This document shows, in pieces, positions 37,275-46,400 of a DNA stretch of 64,000 bases; the first letter of the stretch is position 1; the number at the start of each line of letters is the position of its first letter. The position numbers were made by a program, and so were the translations under genes. The DNA comes from Opisthorchis felineus (lineage: Eukaryota > Platyhelminthes > Trematoda > Opisthorchiida > Opisthorchiidae). The notes below the pieces were generated by a model, which saw only the letters and a list, made by a program, of their open reading frames with translations, ran no database searches and had not been told where the DNA came from. The stretch is taken from the NCBI GenBank assembly GCA_004794785.1, contig SJOL01006392.1:124936-188935 (forward strand). Reading direction: 5' to 3'.

Positions 37275-40200
37275 GAAAATCCGATGAGCGCTGTTCCTAG
37301 TGGGAATTTTCCACACACCTCATTTCTAGGCGCGCACTTTGATGGCATGTATCTGTTTTCCTAATGACGCAGTAATGTACATGTCATGAGTACCCTTAAT
37401 CCGGTTAAACCCACCGATCTTGGTGTCACAGCATCAACTCAACCCCGCATAGACGATGTCACCTCGATTGGTGATGAAACGTTTGCAATCCAACTGCCAA
37501 GCTCGGCGAACAGACCAACAACCAAACAGTATCAAACGACCTCATCGGAAATGCCCGGTTTGATTTTTATGGCCAAAACACCGATCGGAGGTTTTACTGG
37601 CTTGATTTCAAGCTTACACAACCAATAGTCCATCAAAACAAACACGGACCCCAAGTTTTATAATGTGTCATCTCATTTTCGGTTGAGATCGGGTAGTGGA
37701 AATATGATAGTAAACATGAGAAACCGTGTTGAATACCTAACCACCTAAGAAGGGATTATTCAGTCTCAGAAGGCTCTCAGAGGCATGCTGCTTGGGCACT
37801 GTATTCGGCCGGCAGATCAACACAAATCGCGATTCGGTGTTGGTTCCACTGACGGAGTGCGTAGACCACCTGTTGAATTATTAAACAACCCAGCGTTCTG
37901 GAGGAAGCTTTATTGTATACATCACTGATAGAAAGGACAGTTGGTGGTCGAGCTGTTCACTGAGTCTGACAACTTAGTTGCGAACGTCCTCTCACCACCA
38001 AAGATGACATCCACTGTGTTGTTGTGAGATGGAGGGGAGCGTGGCAGTGCGCTGGTGGTTGTGACAGCACGCGCAGTAGGAAGACAAGATTTGATGCTCT
38101 GGTGTTGAAAAAACGCAAATTATAAAGCGCTTGTCTTGTTTCTTAGCGAAAGGCTCAAACAGATACTAGAAATGTCAAGATATCTATAAAAAAACAAGGA
38201 AATCGTTGGAGAAAAGGACCCTAGTTTCTTAGCAGAGCGGTGTCACAAATTCTTTCATTTGAGCAATGAAAATAATATGACTGATTCAGATGGTTGGAGG
38301 CATTCGCATGAGGGACTGCATACCTACAGCGAGGGGAAATTGATGGAATAACTAATGACTTAGGAGGCCTTTATTTTTGGTGAAGATCATATCACTGGAG
38401 TGTGAATACGTTCGCCTGTTCAGTCGTTATAATTCAGTTGCCTCGAAAATGCTCTGGTTGAGTATCGATAACACGATTGCCTAGGATGTCGGACGTCTGG
38501 AGTTCAAACCCCGGCAACGGCAAGGATATGCATCGTTGATGAGCTCTAATAAGGGCGAAACTCCAGTTCAATGCTCCCTCTTTGATGTGGACTCACTAGA
38601 ATGATTGCGCCAGGACAGGAAAAAGGCTGCTCATACCAGATTTATGTGAACGTGAAATCTTACCACTAGTTCTGGCATACGAAACAGAATACGGCATTGT
38701 TCCCAAAGGTCATTTCCATATCTCGATACCATGAAAAGTTCATGTCATTTAAAAACGAACTCTGTAGTATTGGTGTAATAAAATAAAAAGTTGTTGCCAG
38801 CCACAAGATCAAACTCACGTATGTATGCACAAACCACTGGTATCATCCAATCACCCCACACGTACACACTTCCCTCTATTCCTTACAGCTATTCCACTCG
38901 TACAGGCGGATATATTCTTGACTGTATTCAAGCAATGGAACCCAAAGAACTTTGTGTTGGAACTCAAAGACTGAGTGATGACGAGAAGCCTGACAAAGTG
39001 CCCACTGAAATCGGCCGAGAGTCACTAGTCACGAGTATCTGCAGTGACATGCTTTCGAAACTGCCCAGCCCAATCAGTTCCCATAAAATGAATGCTCGAT
39101 TGGAAGCCCTAGGTCTTTTGCAACCAATGACCATATTCCTACGCCAAGAGGTCGAGAGAATGAACCGATTGCTACGTCTTGTTTCGACTACTCTCAGTGA
39201 ATTACTCCAGGCTATGGAAGGTGTGGTTGTCATTGATGAACTGTTGGGGAAGGCAATGAATGCCATTTTTGAGGCAAAAATCCCCTACAACTGGATCAAG
39301 GTAACGGCCCTGTATCCATTTTTTCATCGTATCTTCACTAGAACGGTCATGAATTTATATGATTATCGTTGCTACCATCTCACGCAAGTTGACTGTAAGT
39401 GATAAAATGGTAGAAGCAAGTGGATCAAGGCAAAATAAAATACCTCGGTTAACCAAGTAAAACGGAGGCTTCCGCTTTACTGATTCCACTTACTCATTTC
39501 CGTAGTGATAAAGTAGATGGGTCTGAAACTTATGGTGCACTTTTTTGCACAATCCGAACCCGCTTATACTAAAACAGTTCTAGCACGGTACACTACCAGA
39601 TATGTTGCTTCCAGGCATTACCTCTGGCAAGGGTGAGAGACCGATTTTGATAGTCGGTCATGTGTGACATCGTTGAGTTAGCAATCGGACAGTTACAGAA
39701 TGTTTCTTCGATAATGCAGTAAATGCTGTCCTTGGAAGTTCTGTTCAACAATACAAGCTGATTCGCTAAGCCTCTCAGTTTAAAGTCCAGGAGTTTTGTT
39801 CAAGGTGGCATCAGCGAGGTTGCATGCGATGCATAGCAGCAGAGAAGTATAAGATGTTACAAAAGTCTGAATGCTTCTCGTACCGTTCGCCTCATCTTAA
39901 ATTGGGACTTGCTAGCTAGCTAGCTAGCCAGATCTCAAATACTGAGTATGCGATAATTTATCACAGCCGAACCACGTTGGGGCGATATTCCGGGTACAAT
40001 ATCTTCCTGTGAATAGTGTGCGGTGACAAACATTTTTAGCGGTATGCACCGGCCACGTGTCCTTCAGGCTAGCTGATCGATAGCTGGCTTGTACTAGCTA
40101 ACGGAAGGCACGTGGTTTGGGTGGTATTCTTTAAACAAATCCGCTGTGTAAAGTTGACCTCATATTCCACTTGGTCTGGTGTCCGAGGTGTCAAAATGAT

Positions 40201-43200
40201 ATTCCTTGATACCAGACTATATAGAATATAGTTGATGACACGTGGCTGATTGACGCATGGCTCATTACCATCGGGATGCGAATAAGGTAAACTATTGGAT
40301 CAAGTAACAGACAGGTTTCATTGAAGAGGAAGCCTTGGAAGCTTTTTGAGCTGGCAGCTACACATAATAGTTGTACGTGAAAAGTGAGAGGGCGAAGCAA
40401 AACTCGCGAGGGAGAAAGCACAGACCCCTAGGCCAATTCAGCTGAAGTTGGGTGTTGAAGGCTGGTGTCGGCAAATCCGTCACGAGGTAATTAGAAAGCG
40501 AGTTTTCGGTTGTGCGACGGGGATTTCCACTAAAGGATGTGTCTAGCACCAGAAGCTGCCTTGGTTAGGCCATGTATTGCGTATGTCGAACAATCGTTTG
40601 CCGAAGAGAATGCTGTTTTCCATGCCCAATTCGGAATGGCGGAAACAGACAGGTAGACAACCCTTGACCTGGCAGAGGGGCATGAAAGAGATTATGAAAT
40701 GTTTGAATCCTGTCAGTACGACTCGCCTTCCAGGTTGGGGACCGCGTGATTCCCACTGCGCCTGGTTGGACACGCTGCGAGATATGGTTGCTAATCGATG
40801 TCAATAGCGTTCCCTTTGTCAGTTTCTATCCGGATTGCTTGAATGAGTGTCTGGAGGTGTGGGCACCTCGTCATAATCGGGTTGCAAGGGAACTCGCAAA
40901 GCGTCTCCGTCGCCTGGGATACACCGTCTTCGAGGAGTTGAGAGCACCTACTTCGACGTCATTCATCAAGCCTGACCTAATCGCTGTTCGGGAGCACCGA
41001 GCAACTGTGATAGACGTTAGCATAGTCTCGGATGGGCGCGGAGTGAATGTGTGGAATGAGAAGAAGCAGAAGTATGGTGCTGATGAATATTCCCTCGCCA
41101 TAATCTCAGCCCTACGCGCAATTGGTTGTGATGTCGACTTCTTGGTCCACCAACCGATGGTCATCTCTTATCGAGGTATCTGCTTTCCTCAATCCGCCAA
41201 GGCTGTTATTGGACTGGGACTTCCTAAGTTCACAGTCAGTGACTTATTTTGCTTGCCATTGTGGGCTCCCTGCGTACGTACGACACTTTTATGCGTGGTA
41301 CATGGCGTTGAGTGCACATTCTTGCCATTTAATCTCACATCAGACCCAGCGTGACGGACACTTTGTGCCTGATGTGCGAGTCTTGACTGTGCTAGCGCTT
41401 ACCGCGCCTTGAAGAGCATTCAGTATTGTTTGTCCTTTCTTCGGCTGTTGATCTTTACAGCGTGTTTCCATACCAAAATTCTTACATACGTTGGGATTCA
41501 TCTTATCTGACTGGAACTGTTGGTGGCATGACTTCGACAGAGACACGTTTCTCTCTTTTACCTCATATTCTCCTGTAACACTTTCACATTCATCGCTTGC
41601 ATTTACTTTTTATGTCTGTGAACATGCTCTTCAAAAATAAACGATAAAGTATATAATAAGCTAGCACTCAATCCCTTCCCTGTCCACCTTTATTCTTTTC
41701 TTCATAATAAGGCTTTCAAATAAGTCATGGTTGTACGGCAGCGAAGCATCAGTGTTGAACAATGATGTCGTGCTGTCCATGATGATGGTGATGATCCACA
41801 CTCCACACGTTACGCTGGTTAATCCATGCGCTTCCTATACCAGAGGACCGTTCGCCTCGTAGAGCAAACGTTTAATCCCCAGTCGAGGGGACATAAGCAC
41901 GGCGCAGTTGATCCGCAGTAAACTTACTCCAGCGACACATTGCCAGCCTAGACTAGACTGACAAATGCTCGCACTTGTTAGTAAACCCTTGAGCGAGACC
42001 AAGTGACGTTTTCTGAGTTTCTCATCTCGCGAGTTTTGTTGTTTGTATTTCACTTTTCATATACGATCATAGTTCATTGGGGCCAGTTGATGAGATAAGG
42101 CTTATTCTGGATGGTTCCTTTAGCCTGACCCAAGAAGGCAAAGAGGTCCTCATTACCTGGTTTGGGGGCGCACGAAGGAGTCAACTGGTAATGCTAGATA
42201 AACAATGGACGACAGTTTTTACTTACGGAGAGTACAACCCTGTTGATAGCCCATAGGAAAATTTAACTTTTCAACATAGCAAGGCATCTATGATACTAAC
42301 TATCTCACAGAATCGTTGTCACTATGCCACAGAACAGTATTATCGCCCACGAGACGAAAGATGCTAGCCCTGTCGGAGATAGCCACTTTGAGAGAGTTCT
42401 AAATTTTCCAGTAGCCAGTCTTCAAATGGATGTTTCTAATGTTCCACTGGGAAGGAAGAGCTTTTTCTTTCAAGTAGCGTGCCTTGTTGACCAAATAACA
42501 ATCACAACAGAGATTCATGTTCGAAATCCATAGTCTTCCTAAGCAAACCCACATATCTTCTTTTCGGTATGAATGTTCCTAAATGGTTGGTCAACTGAAG
42601 AATCTCTGTTACCGAAACTTCGTTCGGTCCTGCAACTTTCTTGTCCTTTTCGATGACGCCCCTTATTTCATTCTGAAATGGCCGATAGATGTAACATGCT
42701 AGTCTGGGCAAAAACAAATGAATAAATGTTTGACCTCAGACCATGCCGTACACTCCAAAATTAATGTCTAACTGGTAGTGACATAAAAATGCAGCATAAT
42801 CTGCATCGGAAGGAGCAGAAATGGGAAACTCCGTTTTTAAACATGCAAGAAATCCTTTGTCCGAAGTACCGCTTTTTGCGGCTGATCCACTCTGCCAAGA
42901 GAATGAGACATTTTGGAAGCAAGGTAAACCAGGTATTCCCAAAAATTCGACTACAGTCTCTGAACAATGCCCACGTACAGGGCACCTACAAAAGACGACG
43001 CAAGTAGCGGTAAAATACCAGCTTAAAACATCGAACGAAAAATCAGGATGTGCTGTGCAGTTGTCCAGCAAATTTAGAGTATTTCACTTCCGCGAACATC
43101 ACGTCGCACAGCTATGCCTTCGGTGTGCATAGTGCACTTGGGTGTGTGAGTAGGAAGCCATCTTTGTTTTTGGAGGTCCAATAATAGCCGTATACTCAAG

Positions 43201-43396
43201 CCATAATTTTGTTGGCACGGCTGTGACCAACAGAATAAGGCAAGACACGTAATAACAGCTATCAGCTCGATGACGCACGCTCAACCATATGGTCTGTGAG
43301 ACGATAATCGAGGAAACGAAAACATCGGAGAATAAAGTGCATAGCTCGTTTTTACAAGACCACGAGTGACAGACAGTGGCTATAACAAGTGACGAC

Positions 43397-43442
<46 letters not shown>

Positions 43443-46400
43443 GTATATAGTTCTGCAAAGTAGTAAAAAATTACTTACGTAGTTGAACGAACGGAAGCGA
43501 GCATCTCTTACCAGTGACGCACAATGCTAAAGTTAGTCTGAAAACGTTTGAGTTTGATTATCTGCACAGCGGTCACCAGATTTCGGAGTGCCCCACTCTT
43601 TGTTTTTCAGTGCTAATACACAATGTAGAGGGTTAAAGGACACTTTGAGTGGTACCACACTCAAACCGAAATGAGTTGCGACTGTAGGAAGAAGCGCATG
43701 TCGTCATCTCATCATCGTCAACCGTATAACTTCGTCAAACAATTAATCAAACAATTAATCTTTTGCATGATTTATACGTTCACTTTTTTCCATTATTTAT
43801 TCAACAGTGTTCCTGGGAATCGAGCACATTGGGATTTTGGTTTACCGACCTACTGGATCGGTGCAGTCAATTGTATACCTGGTTGTTAGAATGCAAGCCT
43901 GCGTCATATTGGTTAACTGGATTTTTCAATCCACAGGTAAATCATGGCGTTCCGGAGTGAAATCCCTCATGCTTCAAACAGCGATAATGGTAAAACGCAT
44001 TAAATGACTGTCTTTCGCCGGTTATTATAAAACATTCATTTTAGGAATTAAATGGAATCATATGGCTGTTTGTAGTTGGTGCCAGCACTGGACCTATTGG
44101 TGCTGTAGGGGCCTCAGTATAATCAGTTTTGTGGTCTAACTCTACCTTTTGGGTTTTTTCCGGTAAAATCTACCACATTTTCCATAGGATTAGCGTCTAA
44201 TTACTCCAGATAGAAGTTTTGTGCCATGTGGAGTGAAGCTGTTGGCGGACACATTTTTCCGTCGGACTTTAGGTCACCGCAGCGATTGGACCAATTTTCC
44301 TAGGCACTGTAGCCAGACACGGGGCCTAAGTCCAGATATTTGGCCTCAGAAGATAGCTCCCGTCCGCGTATCCACCTACTGTAGTTAGCACAATCCACGC
44401 ACACGTTCACGCAAGCCAGACCATGGTCAAAACAATCAACACACGATGGCCGACTCTTTCTACTGCTCGATTCGCGGGTATTCACTTGGCTTTAAAAAGC
44501 CTTGACAACAGTTACTCGCACTGGCCGGGACTTTTGGGCTGTTCTAGTCCGCATGCAACTATTCCGGAATGCCACAGATCACCGAAACTTGAAAAGATCT
44601 ACACTATGGAACGTGTCATGCCATTTATATCTGTTAGGCAATAGTACCCTGAAGTGAGCACAGAAAACAAGACTTTTATCGACAGAAGCGTCACGTGACA
44701 GAGCCACTAAAACCTGGAAGCTCAAACATCAAGGCGATAACAGGCAAACCCATTTGTTTCCCCATTGGATGTGTATTTCCCGGCTGTCATAAACGAGGAA
44801 GAATAAATTAGCTTCATCCGAAAGCATATGGGAAGCGCAAGAAAAGGACGCGCAGATATGGAGAAATACACACATTTGTAAATTACACTGATGTTAACGA
44901 AAGACTCAACTGAATCTCTCGCTAATAGTATCCCATTTACCAATGGGACATCAATTGTTATGATATGATAACCATTCAGTTTCCTTACTTCTATACGATT
45001 AAAAAGGGGCTTTACAATAAATGAAAGCCATAGTCTGTTCGATTGGTTCACAGATTAGTACCGTGAGGCTAAAATTCATCGAGATTTACTTGGGATTTTT
45101 GATGACGTTCTGTTTCAGCTTAAAACTAAAACCATTTGCCCAGTATTTTGTTTGTTAACGTCGCCGGAAGATTCACATCAAAGAAAATAGAGGTCCCGGT
45201 CATAAGCCTTCTGCACTTGTGGTCACTTAGCCCTCCCCCTTCCTTCGGCGGCTGGGTGCTCGTTGACTTGGAGGCAGTGGGCACAAAGGCCGTCCCGTTT
45301 TACAGCTTGGACGATATTCGAGATATCGTAGTCAATTTTTTGACAGAACATCCTATTGGTAAGGTTGCTGAAGAATATCCGAAACGAGATTTCAGCTGGG
45401 ATTCAGTCAAGTCCCCGCTAGCGTCACATTAATTTGCATATGGGTGCAATGTTTCACAATGGTAAAAACGAGTAGCATAGAACTAGACCTGTCTGATGAG
45501 CCCCAAGAAGGGTGAGGTCGGTAGTAAACTTTCCAGTTTTTATCGACCTTATGAATCTAAGAGATGATACAGACATCATTTGTACAGACAGACCGCGTGC
45601 TAATCTATGCACAAAATTAGGCTTTGGCGTAAGATTTTAAATACCTTGTAGTTTCCGACAAATACACTTATTTGCACGTCAGTTTAGTTTATACGGGAGA
45701 CTCACCTAAATCCTAGCTGAATCTCTCACTTATAATGTTCTTCAAATGAACTTTCTGCACCAGGCCGCCCAAGGTTTCAGTTGGTATGATATTCCAGATA
45801 CATTATGTAGAAGTCGCACACCACCCATAAGGTTGCAGAAAACTGTTCGACAGCCCATGACCGGTTCCACTCTTCTTGGGGTTCATTAGGTAGGCGCAGT
45901 CCTTGAGTATCATTCCGCGTCAATCAGAAAATCCATTCTCAGGCGCATGTTACCTGAATCCATCTTCGAAATCCTGAAGTAAGGCAACTATGGATCTCTC
46001 AGTGCATACATGCTTTATGAAATTTGTATGGACGTCGAGCTTGTAGTTGGTTGTCTGACAGAAAGAATGTGAATAACGACTGGAAGACAGCGTTTCAGCA
46101 GGGCAATCTTCCGATGGAAACTTTAGAACCTCCTCGCTAACTATACGGTTATCCGCTACGGTTAATTGCTGGTTCGGGTTTCCTTTATCAAATAGTTACT
46201 CAAATCCTCATCTGAACGAAACAAACCATCAGCCTTGTGAATCCTAAACAAAGCACAGTCCACTAGTCTGAACACTGCAATTAAGTATGCTGATGGTTAG
46301 ATGCACTGTACCACAATACAACGGCAATGGTAACTTTTACCCGATCACATCCATTCAGCCTTCAGATTCCGAAGCACACAGCTGGTAGAGTCTACCGTAT

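Larger units (their letters stand above)
35738..38888. other. Intron 11 (3151 bp), phase 2, with assembly gap
   Basis: Family E repeats (36868-36935 and 37386-37530) flank a TA microsatellite that contains the assembly gap. A tRNA-like B box (ggagttcaaacccc) at about 38491-38504 may mark another SINE, not assigned further. The rest is featureless. Confidence 0.75.
39301..43807. other. Intron 12 (4507 bp), phase 0
   Basis: Contains the nested non-LTR elements (40425-41870), the pogo-like scrap (42960-43075, -) and an ATA microsatellite (43396-43442). Bases 39310-40400 hold a short GCTA run at about 39910-39928 and nothing else recognised. Confidence 0.8.

Noticed and set aside
37020..37364. 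Open frames across 37020-37364
   Set aside because: They run through the N gap and TA repeat and carry no information.
38791..38888. Upstream extension of the exon 12 frame with an ATG-like start
   Set aside because: The peptide has no family match and the acceptor at 38888 gives exact spacing and codon completion with exon 11.
40746..41354. A 202-codon host gene with a retrotransposon-like end
   Set aside because: Its first 40 codons are out of frame RTE-like sequence and the rest is an endonuclease of a non-LTR element.
44300..44485. Cysteine-rich 61-codon frame on the minus strand ([18 protein letters not shown])
   Set aside because: Short, no spacing of a known zinc finger, no neighbouring support; probably chance.
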